A DNA stretch of 64,000 bases from Caproicibacter sp047777415. Lineage in GTDB: Bacteria; Bacillota; Clostridia; Oscillospirales; Acutalibacteraceae. This document shows positions 16,785-25,478 of the stretch, piece by piece (the stretch's first letter is position 1; the number at the start of each line of letters is the position of its first letter). The translations under genes and the position numbers were made by a program. The stretch spans positions 1,441,021 to 1,505,020 of the forward strand of contig JBKEEO010000001.1 of NCBI GenBank assembly GCA_047777415.1, in the 5' to 3' direction. The notes under the pieces are model-generated. The model was not told the origin of the DNA and did no database searches. It saw only the letters and a program-made list of their open reading frames with translations.

Positions 16785-17909
16785 ATGGGAAAGCCGGCAT
16801 TGAACCATATTCAAGATAAATCTGCAATGCAAAACAGCAACCGACGGCGGCAGGCATATTATAACTATCAGCTGGCTTCCTGCCGCAAATATTTAAATAA
16901 AGTTTGTCTTGCTTGTGCGGCTTTTAATCAATTATTACTGGTACCGAATTTGCTTTTTGTCAGTAATCCGACAAGCAGGATGGCCGTTATCTTGCTGCGT
17001 TCTGCTTTTACCATTCTTCTCATTTCCCTTTCTCTGCATTTTTCCAGAAACAAAGGATTTCGCTCATTTTACAGAATTATTTCGGGTGTTGAGTTTCTCA
17101 GTATTCTATTGTTTTTATTCGTTGCGGCGCAGTACGACCAGTCGGCCCTTTTGATTCAGATTCCAGGATTGTATGTTATCTTATTAATTATTTTTCTACT
17201 GCCAAACAAACACAGGAATATGATACTACTTTCTGTGTTTGCGATGACAGCCTTTTTGTTGCTTGCATGGAAAAAGCGCAACGGTTTAAACATTAACGAA
17301 ATGCTTAGCAGTATCATCTATTTTGCGGCTTCCATTATTATTTGTTCTATTTTTGCACGTGGCCGTGACCGGCAGCAGTATTGCGAATTTGTCACTAAAA
17401 AGCATCTGATGAAAATGAGCTATACCGATCAGCTTACGAAGGTTTCTAACCGCAATAAACTTTTCAAAGAATTTGCCAAATGGGAGAAAATATGTTTGAG
17501 GGAAAGAAAACCTCTTTGCCTGTCTTTGTTCGACATTGATCAGTTTAAATCGATCAATGATAAATTTGGGCATACCATAGCGGACCGTGTCCTTGTCGAA
17601 CTGACAGGAGTGATTCGTCTTTATCTGCGCCCCACAGATCTCATTGCCCGGTGGGGAGGGGATGAATTTGTGATTTTGCTTCCGAAAACAAATCTTCAAA
17701 ATGCCGTCCGGATTTTAAATCACATTCGCACAGCAGTGGCTCAAAAGCAATTTGCCGAAAAAATACATATTACACTCAGTTTCGGTGTGGCACAGATGAA
17801 GGAGGGATCTACACTGGATTCCATCATACAGCAAGTGGATGACCTAATGTATGAAGGAAAAAAGCAGGGTGGGAATAAGGTAACGTATCGAAAAACGGAT
17901 GCAGAATAA
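16785..17909 (+). CDS. Membrane-bound diguanylate cyclase (GGDEF)
   Basis: A 374-aa protein that would make cyclic di-GMP from two GTP. The N-terminal part (about 40-195) holds around five or six hydrophobic segments and probably senses an unknown signal. After RGRDRQQYCEF begins the GGDEF domain (about 205-370). The metal-binding Asp250 lies in SLFDIDQFKSIND, and the intact active motif GGDEF is at 291-295. The inhibitory I-site RPTD at 282-285 sits exactly five residues before it, so product feedback is expected. No EAL domain is present. A terminator follows. Confidence 0.92.
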   Translation: MGKPALNHIQDKSAMQNSNRRRQAYYNYQLASCRKYLNKVCLACAAFNQLLLVPNLLFVSNPTSRMAVILLRSAFTILLISLSLHFSRNKGFRSFYRIISGVEFLSILLFLFVAAQYDQSALLIQIPGLYVILLIIFLLPNKHRNMILLSVFAMTAFLLLAWKKRNGLNINEMLSSIIYFAASIIICSIFARGRDRQQYCEFVTKKHLMKMSYTDQLTKVSNRNKLFKEFAKWEKICLRERKPLCLSLFDIDQFKSINDKFGHTIADRVLVELTGVIRLYLRPTDLIARWGGDEFVILLPKTNLQNAVRILNHIRTAVAQKQFAEKIHITLSFGVAQMKEGSTLDSIIQQVDDLMYEGKKQGGNKVTYRKTDAE

Positions 17910-17926
17910 CTTTTGGCAAAATAATT

Positions 17927-17986
17927 GCAGAGCATACTTGAGGACATCTTCATTGCCTGTTCTCAAACTATGCTCTGCTTTATTTT
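17927..17986 (+). terminator. Terminator after the diguanylate cyclase gene
   Basis: Stem GCAGAGCATA.TTGAG/CTCAA..TATGCTCTGC, then TTTATTTTG. Confidence 0.8.
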
Positions 17987-18028
17987 GCATTCTTTAAAAT
18001 TGTTAACCGTACATTAACTGCCGTGGAA

Positions 18029-18472
18029 CTAAGGCTGGAAAATCAGCTTTTTGGACTGACGTCCTTTCTTTGTCATAGGGCAAATATTATAGACCGTTCC
18101 ATTTTTTGCGACCATCGAAATCGGTATTTTCGGCAGCAAATTATGTATCATTTCCACGAAACCATTGACCGGTGCTTCTGCCATTCCTGTTACAATATGT
18201 GTTGCGTGAATGCTTTTTGCAAACCCGACGGCCATTAACGGTGCATCGTCATGAAAATAGACGGACATTTCAGCATCTGAGGCTTTTGCAGTCTGACGAA
18301 GATACTCCAATTCCTCACTATTGGTATCAAACCCTGCGGAAGTGGGCTGCACACACAACACGTGAAGTGGAACGTCCTGCGCATCGGAAATTTCTTTGCC
18401 TACGTGGATTAAACGGTCACAGTCACGTTGGCCGGTCACACATACAAGGACGGCTGCCTTGTTTCTTTTCAA
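18029..18472 (-). CDS. Universal stress protein (UspA-like)
   Basis: A 147-aa small protein of the Usp fold, similar to the Usp domain of KdpD. It begins AAVLVCVTGQRDCDRLI (first strand and nucleotide loop) and has ATHIVTGMAEAPVNG near the second loop, then IPISMVAKNGT. The start is a TTG at 18472 with AAGGAGG eight bases upstream. Its ligand and trigger are not evident. It is monocistronic and convergent with the diguanylate cyclase gene. Confidence 0.75.
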   Translation of the reverse strand: MKRNKAAVLVCVTGQRDCDRLIHVGKEISDAQDVPLHVLCVQPTSAGFDTNSEELEYLRQTAKASDAEMSVYFHDDAPLMAVGFAKSIHATHIVTGMAEAPVNGFVEMIHNLLPKIPISMVAKNGTVYNICPMTKKGRQSKKLIFQP

Positions 18473-18654
18473 AATTCTGCCTCCTTATTAAGCAGTGTCA
18501 ATCGTTCTTCCTTAATTATTATATCAGAATCATTTTTTGTTTATGAAAACGAATTCTGTATAAAAGTTAAACATATTATGAACGATTATTTAAATATTTT
18601 TGTTTGTATTGCCTTGCACTATTATAATAACATATATGCATATGCAATGCAATA

Positions 18655-18688
18655 GCAAAAGAAACCCGGCGTCCAAAAGGGACGCCGG
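18655..18688 (-). terminator. Terminator after the M23 gene
   Basis: Minus-strand stem CCGGCGTCC/GGACGCCGG with a 5-base loop, followed by GTTTCTTTT. Confidence 0.85.
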
Positions 18689-18693
18689 CGGAA

Positions 18694-19470
18694 TTATTTC
18701 AAAATGGTAAGAGGGTCAACGTATTCTCCATTAATTTTTGTGGCAAAGTGCAGATGGGATTCTTCTGCCTGTTCATTTGGAACGATGCCAACGGTACCGA
18801 GTTCTTCACCACTTTCTACCGTGTCATCAGCTTTTACGTTTACCTTATCCAAACCGCAGTACCACGCTTCCACTTTGCCGTGCGCAATGATAACAGTGTT
18901 TCCGAGTTTGTCGTCCTTGTAAACTTTTGTCACCGTTCCGTTTGCAATTGCCTTTACGGGATCACCCTGCTCGGCACTGAAGTCAATACCTGTATGTGCG
19001 CGCCAGTCAAGTGTTGTTTTGCAGTAAATGGGATCGGTGCTGAACTTTCGCAAAACTGTCTTGCCTACCGGGTAAGAATAGCTTGCAACATCAGCTGCCG
19101 TTGGCTTGTTGGCTGCGGGAGCTTCGCTTTTTGTTTCTTCTTTCGGTTCAGATTCCGGTTTAGACTCCGGCTTTGATGAAGGAACTTGTGAACTGGACGG
19201 TGAAACGGATGATAATTCTGACTGTGAAGATGCTGCAGGTTTCGAAGAGGATTCAGGTTCTCCGTAAACGCCGCTGACGGTGTTGTTGGTCGGTTCCGTG
19301 CTCTGGAGTACTTCACTTTGCGATTCGTCTTCCGGTGTTGCGTAATTTATCACACTGTCATAGGTTGTCCAGGCTGCAACACCTACGGCAATTAGGCAGA
19401 CCCCAAGTGCAATATAAAAACCTTTTGATGAAGATTTGTTTCCGCCATTTTTTTGTATGTGCAAATTCAA
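18694..19470 (-). CDS. M23 (LytM) family metallopeptidase, SpoIIQ-like
   Basis: A 258-aa protein with one N-terminal membrane helix (about 17-38), a long Ser/Glu/Pro-rich linker (about 45-135) and a C-terminal LytM domain. Zinc ligands are present in HTGIDF and HLHF, so it may cut peptidoglycan peptides. The layout, and ILRKF-type and WRAHTGIDF-type motifs, resemble clostridial SpoIIQ, the forespore partner of SpoIIIAH in engulfment. The start is set at a TTG (19470), because CGGAGGTGGCAGAA directly precedes it; the ATG ten codons earlier has no site. The SpoIIQ role is an inference. Confidence 0.75.
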   Translation of the reverse strand: MNLHIQKNGGNKSSSKGFYIALGVCLIAVGVAAWTTYDSVINYATPEDESQSEVLQSTEPTNNTVSGVYGEPESSSKPAASSQSELSSVSPSSSQVPSSKPESKPESEPKEETKSEAPAANKPTAADVASYSYPVGKTVLRKFSTDPIYCKTTLDWRAHTGIDFSAEQGDPVKAIANGTVTKVYKDDKLGNTVIIAHGKVEAWYCGLDKVNVKADDTVESGEELGTVGIVPNEQAEESHLHFATKINGEYVDPLTILK

Positions 19471-19578
19471 TTCTGCCACCTCCGAAAGTATTTTGACCAT
19501 AAAAACGGTCTGATATTCGGAATCGGCAGATAAAAGAAAGATTTTTTCAATGTAATTTTTAAAAGATCATGCAAATCA

Positions 19579-19612
19579 GAAAAGGAACCCGGTCGCTGTC
19601 GGCCGGGTTCGA
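19579..19612 (-). terminator. Hairpin upstream of the M23 gene
   Basis: Minus strand GAACCCGG/CCGGGTTC with a 10-base loop, followed by CTTTTCTG. It could stop transcription entering the M23 gene or act as an attenuator. The stretch 19471-19916 otherwise holds only the small ORF listed below and an AT-rich imperfect hairpin at about 19850-19893 before the ferredoxin gene. Confidence 0.45.
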
Positions 19613-19650
19613 TTTCATTAGCTTGAGGGGTATATTGAGGAGGGTAGAAC

Positions 19651-19737
19651 ATGAATCAAAGAGCGGTGCGGCTCCGACTCTCTGATTACGCTTTTATTAT
19701 AGCTGTCATGCGCAAAAAAGTTGTGAATGAGTTGTGA
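19651..19737 (+). CDS. Possible small ORF (28 aa)
   Basis: A 28-aa frame beginning MNQRAVRLRLSDYAF, preceded by GAGGAGGGTAGAAC, a strong ribosome site. The peptide is basic at both ends with a short hydrophobic middle. No homologue is recognised. It sits in an otherwise empty 446-bp gap, and the good ribosome site is the only support. Confidence 0.3.
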   Translation: MNQRAVRLRLSDYAFIIAVMRKKVVNEL

Positions 19738-19916
19738 ATACCATTTGAACTTTTTTCGAAAATTAAAAATAAGCTGATTTCGTGTCAGCAAGATATTATT
19801 TGCTGGAAAAGGAACGTAGCACCAAACGTAGCTTCAAAATTGGAACCTATATTTGTATTTTACCGCCCCAAAAGGGTAAAAATAAAAATATCTAAAATTT
19901 TTGGAAGGAGATTGCT

Positions 19917-20105
19917 ATGAAAGCCAGTCTTGACAGAAGCGGCTGTATTTCCTGCGGCCTGTGTGCGCAAACATGCCCGGAAGTTTTCCGCATGGCGGAT
20001 GATGGGGTAGCAGAGGTTTACAAGGAGGATGTACCAAAGGAGGTCGAGGAAAAAGCGATAGAAGCACAGAATGGATGCCCGGTGTCAGTTATCACGGTAG
20101 AATAA
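19917..20105 (+). CDS. Ferredoxin, single [4Fe-4S]
   Basis: A 62-aa electron carrier. The cluster ligands are Cys10, Cys13 and Cys16 in GCISCGLCAQTCP plus a later Cys54 in NGCPVSVI; Cys20 may form the disulfide seen in this type. The acidic surface is typical. GGAAGGAGATTGCT precedes the ATG. It is monocistronic, with its own terminator. Confidence 0.9.
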   Translation: MKASLDRSGCISCGLCAQTCPEVFRMADDGVAEVYKEDVPKEVEEKAIEAQNGCPVSVITVE

Positions 20106-20110
20106 AAAGC

Positions 20111-20152
20111 GAAAAGCGGTGAACAGCTTTTTCGGCTACTTGCCGCTTTTTA
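20111..20152 (+). terminator. Terminator after ferredoxin
   Basis: Arms GAAAAGCGG and CCGCTTTTT with an internal AGC/GCT pairing. Confidence 0.75.
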
Positions 20153-20232
20153 CATATTATTATATTGTTTCCGCTCTCTGCGGTGGTTGAGAATCGAATC
20201 ATTCTTTTCTTTCGCTATGCCAATGATTATTG

Positions 20233-20272
20233 CAAACATTTGTTTTTATTTCCTGCTTGATTATGGTATAAT
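20233..20272 (+). promoter_or_regulatory. lexA promoter and probable LexA operator
   Basis: CAAACATTTGTTT (20233-20245) is a variant of the Firmicute LexA box GAAC-N4-GTTC, with AAAC-N4-GTTT arms, followed by TATAAT (20267-20272). Autoregulation of lexA is usual; here the box is degenerate, so this call is tentative. Confidence 0.5.
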
Positions 20273-20300
20273 GAATTTATTAAAAAGGGAAGGTGATGAG

Positions 20301-20885
20301 ATGCTGACCAAAAGCCAACAGAAGGTGTACGATTACTTAAAAGGCAGGCTGGAAAATGGGTTGCCGCCGACAGTCCGAGAGATTTGCAGGGCGACGGGTC
20401 TGAAATCCACTTCCAGCGTGCATGCGCATTTAAAATCGCTGGAAGAAAAAGGTCTGATTACTCGTGATCGTGGGCTCAACCGCGCAATTCATCTTGCAGG
20501 GGAGCAGCCGACTGTGCAGGTGCCGATTTTAGGCCGCGTTGCGGCAGGAAAGCCGATTCTTGCCGTAGAGGAGATTGAAGGATATCTGCCGTATTCCCCG
20601 AGGAAGCGTGCGGGGGACGAAGAATTTTTTGCACTGAACGTAAAAGGCGAAAGTATGAAGGACGCCGGAATTCTGGATGGCGATATTGTGGTCGCTTTGA
20701 AAACGAACACAGCATTGGACGGAGAAATTGTCGTTGCACTCATTGAAGACGAAGCAACCGTAAAACGCCTGTTCCGTGAAAAGGATTGTGTTCGCCTTCA
20801 GCCGGAAAATCCGGATTTTGAGCCGATTTATTCAAGAAATGTGCAGATTCTGGGAAAGGTTGTGGCGGTGTACCGTTATTATTAA
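20301..20885 (+). CDS. lexA: LexA SOS repressor
   Basis: A 194-aa repressor of the SOS regulon. The start at 20301 (MLTKSQQKVYDYLKGR) is chosen by AAGGGAAGGTGATGAG upstream and family length; an in-frame start 38 codons earlier would add a non-conserved tail over the promoter. The winged helix is in residues 1-65. The Ala-Gly cleavage site is in GRVAAGKPI. The catalytic Ser is in KGESMKDAG and the Lys in EATVKRL. A matching LexA box lies in the prophage at 40641-40652. Confidence 0.95.
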   Translation: MLTKSQQKVYDYLKGRLENGLPPTVREICRATGLKSTSSVHAHLKSLEEKGLITRDRGLNRAIHLAGEQPTVQVPILGRVAAGKPILAVEEIEGYLPYSPRKRAGDEEFFALNVKGESMKDAGILDGDIVVALKTNTALDGEIVVALIEDEATVKRLFREKDCVRLQPENPDFEPIYSRNVQILGKVVAVYRYY

Positions 20886-20887
20886 AG

Positions 20888-21475
20888 TTAAGGCGTTTCA
20901 TCCTTGATTAAAACAGCACGCACGGGGGATGCTTCCGCACCGCTGAGCAGAAGCGGCAGGGCAATGAGCCGGTATTCACCGGGTTCCACGCAGGCCAGAT
21001 TCAGCCCTTCCAGAATTGGAATACCGGCGCTGAGCAGTTCCACGTGTGGAGCATGTTCATCATCTGGTGCACCGATGCTTTGCGCATCTGTTCCGACTAA
21101 CGAAACTCCCGCGTCGGCGAGTGCAAACGCCGCGCTTTGGGATAAAAACGCAGTTCCATTTCCTTGAAACAGGAACCTGTCGCCCTCTTTGGGAGCGAGA
21201 TGGTCAATATCCTTTCCGGTTAGAATTCCCTGTGCGGGGATGACTTTGCATGGCCCGATACAGCGGGAAAGTTCCACTTTATCTATGGAATCTCCGTCCG
21301 CAATAAAGTGCAGCGGTGCATCCAAATGGGTTGCATTGTGGCAGCAAGCGTAAAATCCGGAAAGATTGTACTCGTCACCTAAATCCATGCGGCGCACGAA
21401 TTCCCTGCGCGGAGCAGGATCGCCTGGGTAAGGGTCGGATGAAAAAAGATCATTGGTGATATCAATCAGTTTCAT
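20888..21475 (-). CDS. Cyclase family protein (kynurenine formamidase-like)
   Basis: A 195-aa metal-dependent hydrolase of the cyclase/KynB fold. The metal motif HNATHLDAPLHF is intact. DITNDLFSSDPYPGDPAP at the N-terminus matches the family. The true substrate is not known: formylkynurenine, imides and other cyclic amides are used by relatives. It is convergent with lexA with only 2 nt between stops, and lies 17 nt after mtnN in the same direction, so these two are probably co-transcribed. Confidence 0.75.
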   Translation of the reverse strand: MKLIDITNDLFSSDPYPGDPAPRREFVRRMDLGDEYNLSGFYACCHNATHLDAPLHFIADGDSIDKVELSRCIGPCKVIPAQGILTGKDIDHLAPKEGDRFLFQGNGTAFLSQSAAFALADAGVSLVGTDAQSIGAPDDEHAPHVELLSAGIPILEGLNLACVEPGEYRLIALPLLLSGAEASPVRAVLIKDETP

Positions 21476-21492
21476 GCCGATGCCCCCTTTTT

Positions 21493-22185
21493 TTAAATCC
21501 TCGGCAGTAGATTTTGGATAATCTCTGTCAGTTCTTTGGCGGAGCGTTCTGCAAATTCCGTGAAATCCATTGCAGCATGTTCGTTTGCATTATCCGATAT
21601 GGCACGGAGTACGACGAAATCAACCTTATTTAGATAACAGACCTGCGCGATGCTTCCGCCTTCCATTTCACAGGCAGAGGCACCGAATTCTTCCGCAATG
21701 CGGCCCAGATGTTCCGACTCACAGACAAACTGGTCGCCAGTCGCAATAACACCCGTATGTATTTTTTCCGGTGCCAGTACTTTTTTGGCAGCGGAAACGG
21801 ACTGTTCGATGAGGTTACTGGAAGCTGGTATATGAACGATATCCGGGCCGCTTAAAAACCCTTTCTCATCACCGAGTGCGCTTGTGTCCATATCGTGCTG
21901 AACCAGCGAGGTGGAAATGACGACATCGCCGATTTTCACCCCGCTGCCGGTTCCGCCCGCGACTCCTACATTCAAAAGTGCCGTCGGATGATACCGCAGA
22001 ATCATGGTTTGCGCGCAGACCGCCGCGGCCACCTTTCCAATTCCGCATCGGGCAACGACGCAGTCTATGCCTGAAATTTTTCCTCTATGATAATGAATTC
22101 CGCTGATGGTTTCGGATGTTCGCTCCGGCATTAAGTCCAGCAAATCCTGTACCTCTACGTCCATCGCTCCAATGATTCCGATCAT
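21493..22185 (-). CDS. mtnN: 5'-methylthioadenosine/S-adenosylhomocysteine nucleosidase
   Basis: A 230-aa nucleosidase that splits adenine from methylthioadenosine and S-adenosylhomocysteine. It begins MIGIIGAMDVEV with the catalytic acid Glu11. CEMEGGSIAQVCY binds the ribose, and the catalytic Asp is in RAISDNANEHA. The start at 22185 follows GTGGGGGTACATGATA; an ATG two codons earlier (22191) is also possible. The open frame extends 60 codons further upstream into ppk2, without similarity. Confidence 0.93.
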   Translation of the reverse strand: MIGIIGAMDVEVQDLLDLMPERTSETISGIHYHRGKISGIDCVVARCGIGKVAAAVCAQTMILRYHPTALLNVGVAGGTGSGVKIGDVVISTSLVQHDMDTSALGDEKGFLSGPDIVHIPASSNLIEQSVSAAKKVLAPEKIHTGVIATGDQFVCESEHLGRIAEEFGASACEMEGGSIAQVCYLNKVDFVVLRAISDNANEHAAMDFTEFAERSAKELTEIIQNLLPRI

Positions 22186-22243
22186 TATCATGTACCCCCA
22201 CTTATTATTACTTCTTAGATAATACGTTTTTTCAAGAGGAAAA

Positions 22244-23758
22244 TCAATCCTCTTTCCGTCCGCAGGGACGTTTTTTACCGCATTTTTTCTCGATTGCATC
22301 GGTGATGAGTTCCAGCACTTGAATTCGCCCGAATTTTTTGTCCTGCGTGGAAATAATATGCCATGGCGCATTTTGGGTTGAAGTGTATTTGAGCATGTCG
22401 TTTACACAGATTTCATATTGATCCCATTTGCTGCGGTTGCGCCAGTCCTCATCGGTGATTTTCCACTGCTTTTCGGGGTTGTTCTGCCGAGCCTGAAAAC
22501 GGCGGAGCTGTTCCTCTTTGCTGATTTGCAGCCAGAATTTCAAAATCACTGCGCCCCAGTCGGAGAGCTCCTGCTCAAATTCGTTAATTTCGCGATACGC
22601 GCGCCGCCATTCGCTTTCCGTGCAGAATCCTTCCACACGTTCCACAAGTACACGGCCGTACCAAGTACGGTCAAAAATAGCAACATGGCCGTCTCGGGGC
22701 AGATTTTTCCAGAAACGCCACAGATAGTGCCGAGCAGCTTCGTCCGGCGTGGGGGAGGCGATGGGGATTACCTGGTATCCGCGTGGGTCCAGCGCCTTTG
22801 CCACCCGACGGATTGTGCCGCCTTTCCCGGCAGCATCCCAGCCTTCAAATGCCAAAATGACCGGTATCTTTTTTAGGTACAGCTCACTGTGTAACTGACG
22901 CAGCTGTTTTTGCTGTTTTTTCAGCCGCTTTTGGTACTCTTCTCGGCTCAGTGTTCCGTCAAGTGAAACGTCAGCCAGTTTCGGCATTGGCAGGAATGAA
23001 TAGCTGCCGGGCCAAATCGGTTTTCGGGCGGTAGGTTCACCGGCAGAGGAATGCCTCAGTGCTTCCGTCACACGAGCGATCACGGCTCTGAAAACATCGA
23101 GCGCGGCCGCACGGCGGTCCGTTCCGGAAAGCAGGTGCCACGGTGCGGCCGTTGTGTTGGTGTAGCTTATCATTTCGTCGAACGCCGCACGGTATTTTTC
23201 GTACTGACGATTTCGTTTCCAGTCCTGTTCGCTTACTCTCCATTGGGTATTGCGGTTTTTTGCAAGTGCTTGAAAACGTTCTTTCTGTTCCTTTTTGCTG
23301 ATATGGACAAAGAATTTAATGATTAGATATCCCGCATCCGTCAGTTGGCGTTCTAAGGTGTTAATGCTGTTCAGGCGCCGTGTCAGTTCTTCGGTGCTCA
23401 CGTTTTCTTCCAGCCTTGCGGTGGAAACATCCAGATACCAGCTGCGGTCCAGAACGGAAAGGTCACCGGCTTTCGGAATAAAATTCCAGTACCGCCACAG
23501 AACCGGTTTTCTTTTCTCCAGCTGTGTCGGATTCGTAATTGAATGTACTTTGCACCAGCGCGGGTCAAAATTCAGAATCAAATCCGAGATTAAATCCCCT
23601 TTTCCGGAGACACCCCATCCTTCGAACAGGATAATGACGGGTAATTTCTGTTTGAGCACTTGCTGCTGTAGCGCAGAAAGCTGTCTGCGAAGTTCTTTGG
23701 CAAGGGATTTATATTCCTGCTTGGAAATGCTTTTGTTCAGCTCAATTTTTTCCAGCAT
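22244..23758 (-). CDS. Polyphosphate:AMP phosphotransferase (two PPK2 domains)
   Basis: A 504-aa protein with two PPK2-type P-loop kinase domains in tandem: about 5-235, with Walker A GWGVSGKGD, and about 270-500, with GWDAAGKGG and the lid-type FDRTWYGRVLVERVEGF. Such double proteins use polyphosphate to convert AMP to ADP (class II). The usual split is that the C-terminal domain is active and the N-terminal one degenerate; the intact motifs of the second domain agree. The start at ATG 23758 is preferred over a GTG three codons earlier because of the spacing to AAAGGACGG. Its promoter is at 23781-23809. Confidence 0.88.
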   Translation of the reverse strand: MLEKIELNKSISKQEYKSLAKELRRQLSALQQQVLKQKLPVIILFEGWGVSGKGDLISDLILNFDPRWCKVHSITNPTQLEKRKPVLWRYWNFIPKAGDLSVLDRSWYLDVSTARLEENVSTEELTRRLNSINTLERQLTDAGYLIIKFFVHISKKEQKERFQALAKNRNTQWRVSEQDWKRNRQYEKYRAAFDEMISYTNTTAAPWHLLSGTDRRAAALDVFRAVIARVTEALRHSSAGEPTARKPIWPGSYSFLPMPKLADVSLDGTLSREEYQKRLKKQQKQLRQLHSELYLKKIPVILAFEGWDAAGKGGTIRRVAKALDPRGYQVIPIASPTPDEAARHYLWRFWKNLPRDGHVAIFDRTWYGRVLVERVEGFCTESEWRRAYREINEFEQELSDWGAVILKFWLQISKEEQLRRFQARQNNPEKQWKITDEDWRNRSKWDQYEICVNDMLKYTSTQNAPWHIISTQDKKFGRIQVLELITDAIEKKCGKKRPCGRKED

Positions 23759-23780
23759 TTCAAACACCGTCCTTTTTCAT

Positions 23781-23809
23781 TTAGTATGTACGGGATTAGC
23801 CGTTGTCAT
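23781..23809 (-). promoter_or_regulatory. Promoter of ppk2
   Basis: Minus strand ATGACA (23804-23809), 17-bp spacer, TACTAA (23781-23786), close before the ppk2 start. The downstream IS insertion leaves it intact. Confidence 0.5.
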
Positions 23810-23841
23810 TAAGAATCGGAGAACAAAAGGCAAATTCATGC

Positions 23842-25401
23842 CATAGTGTAAAATAATTGTAGGACATTTTCAGGATAAAAAATAACAAGAGATCCTCACT
23901 TTTTGATACAATGTAATCACCATAAAAAACCATTAAAAAGGAGGATCTCTTGTGAATACTATTGTAATACAAAACTGCAAAAATTTCATCAATAAAATCT
24001 TAAGTTTTATGAGCGAAACTCATACAAACAAACTAGAAGAACTAGAAACCGGACTAGAGACCATCACCTTTGACTTCATACTAAATATGATGAAAATCTA
24101 CGTGGAAAACCTTGATAAGGAGATAAAAGCCGATAAGAAATGGCGAAGAAAAAACGGCATTGTAGTAGAGCGAAATAGTGATAAACGAGAAATCTTTACA
24201 AAGTTCGGAGTGCTCACATACCACAGGACCTACTTTTACGATAAGAAAAATGATACATATATATACCTAGTCGATACAGCCTTAGGAATCGACCCCTATG
24301 AAAGAATATCAACTGCAGTAGCAGCAGATATGGTAGAGTACTCTAGTGATAACTCCTATGCAAAAAGCAGTCTACATGCAACCGGCGGTATTGTAAGCAG
24401 GCAAACCGTAATGAACAAAACAAGAAAAGTAAATGAAGAAAAACTAAAGATAGAAACTGAAAGTCCAAAGCGCAAAGTACAATTTCTCCACATAGATGCC
24501 GATGAAGACCATGTAGCCCTACAAGATGGCAAAAATGCAAAAGTTCCCCTGATTACCATATACGAAGGCACAAAAAGAATAGCAAAACGCGGAGAATGCA
24601 TAAACCCCCACCATATACACGGATTTGGCCAGGACCTTGAAGAAACATGGCTAAAAGTTGCCAACTACATTTACGATAGATATGACATAGACTATCTAAA
24701 ACGCATCTATATTCACGGAGACGGAGCCTTATGGATAAAGACCGGCCAAGAATGGTTACCCAAATCCAAAATGGTCCTAGACAAATATCATCTAAACAAA
24801 GCACTACTTGAAGCTACAGCAGGGCAATGGCAATACAGAAAAGCGATATACAGCAGTATTTACGAAGGTGACTTGCCAAGATTTAGTAAACTGGTGGATG
24901 AACTTAAGCAGACTGCCCAGAGCCCTAAAAAACGAGAGAGAATAAATCAATTTAAAAACTACATAAAAAACAACTGGAAAGCTATCACAATATACAAAAA
25001 AGATGGAGTAGATGGTAGCTGCACAGAGGGTCATATTAGCCATGTATTATCCAGCCGATTTAGTTCTCGACCTATGGGCTGGAGCAAGAAAGGGCTAAAA
25101 GCCATAGCCGACATAAGGATTTATTGCCAAAATGGTGGAAAGATAACTCCCAATCATTTTACAAAAGCAAAACAACAATACAAGATAAAACAAGAGACAA
25201 TTAAGAAGGCCAAGGAAGTATTTAGCAAAACCACGTATGAGAAGTTAAATAACATACCTGTTTTTAATATGGGCAAAAAAACTCCAATATTAACTATATT
25301 AAAGGGCATACAACAGAGCGGGTATGCTATATAGCAGGTTTTGTATCAAAAAGATGGGGATACCTTTAACTTTAATTATCCTACAACAACTTGACACTAT
25401 C
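23842..25401 (+). mobile_element. ISLre2-family insertion sequence (complete)
   Basis: A 1560-bp element flanked by the 9-bp direct repeat AATTCATGC (23833-23841 and 25402-25410). The ends are imperfect inverted repeats: the left begins ATAGTGTAAAATAATTGTAGGA from 23843, and the right read inward is ATAGTGTCAAGTTGTTGTAGGA. Matches cover the outer 7 bases and TTGTAGGA. It carries one transposase gene and separates ppk2 from ruvC without breaking either. The clean duplication suggests a single, fairly recent insertion. Confidence 0.9.
23952..25334 (+). CDS. ISLre2 family transposase (UPF0236)
   Basis: A 460-aa transposase of the ISLre2/UPF0236 family. Conserved stretches include KFGVLTYHRTYF, HIDADEDHVALQDGK, the YIHGDGALWIK block and LDKYHLNKAL, then HISHVLSSRFSSRPMGWSKKGL. 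Acidic residues in HIDAD, IHGDGA and LDKYH are likely catalytic. The GTG start follows AAAAAGGAGGATCTCTT. The frame is intact. Base composition is much more AT-rich than its neighbours, in line with transfer. Confidence 0.92.
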   Translation: MNTIVIQNCKNFINKILSFMSETHTNKLEELETGLETITFDFILNMMKIYVENLDKEIKADKKWRRKNGIVVERNSDKREIFTKFGVLTYHRTYFYDKKNDTYIYLVDTALGIDPYERISTAVAADMVEYSSDNSYAKSSLHATGGIVSRQTVMNKTRKVNEEKLKIETESPKRKVQFLHIDADEDHVALQDGKNAKVPLITIYEGTKRIAKRGECINPHHIHGFGQDLEETWLKVANYIYDRYDIDYLKRIYIHGDGALWIKTGQEWLPKSKMVLDKYHLNKALLEATAGQWQYRKAIYSSIYEGDLPRFSKLVDELKQTAQSPKKRERINQFKNYIKNNWKAITIYKKDGVDGSCTEGHISHVLSSRFSSRPMGWSKKGLKAIADIRIYCQNGGKITPNHFTKAKQQYKIKQETIKKAKEVFSKTTYEKLNNIPVFNMGKKTPILTILKGIQQSGYAI

Positions 25402-25478
25402 AATTCATGCTGCGGTATTTCCTAGTATCCGCATTTGTGTTATAATAAAACGAATATTTTCCGGAAGGATGAAAGCCG

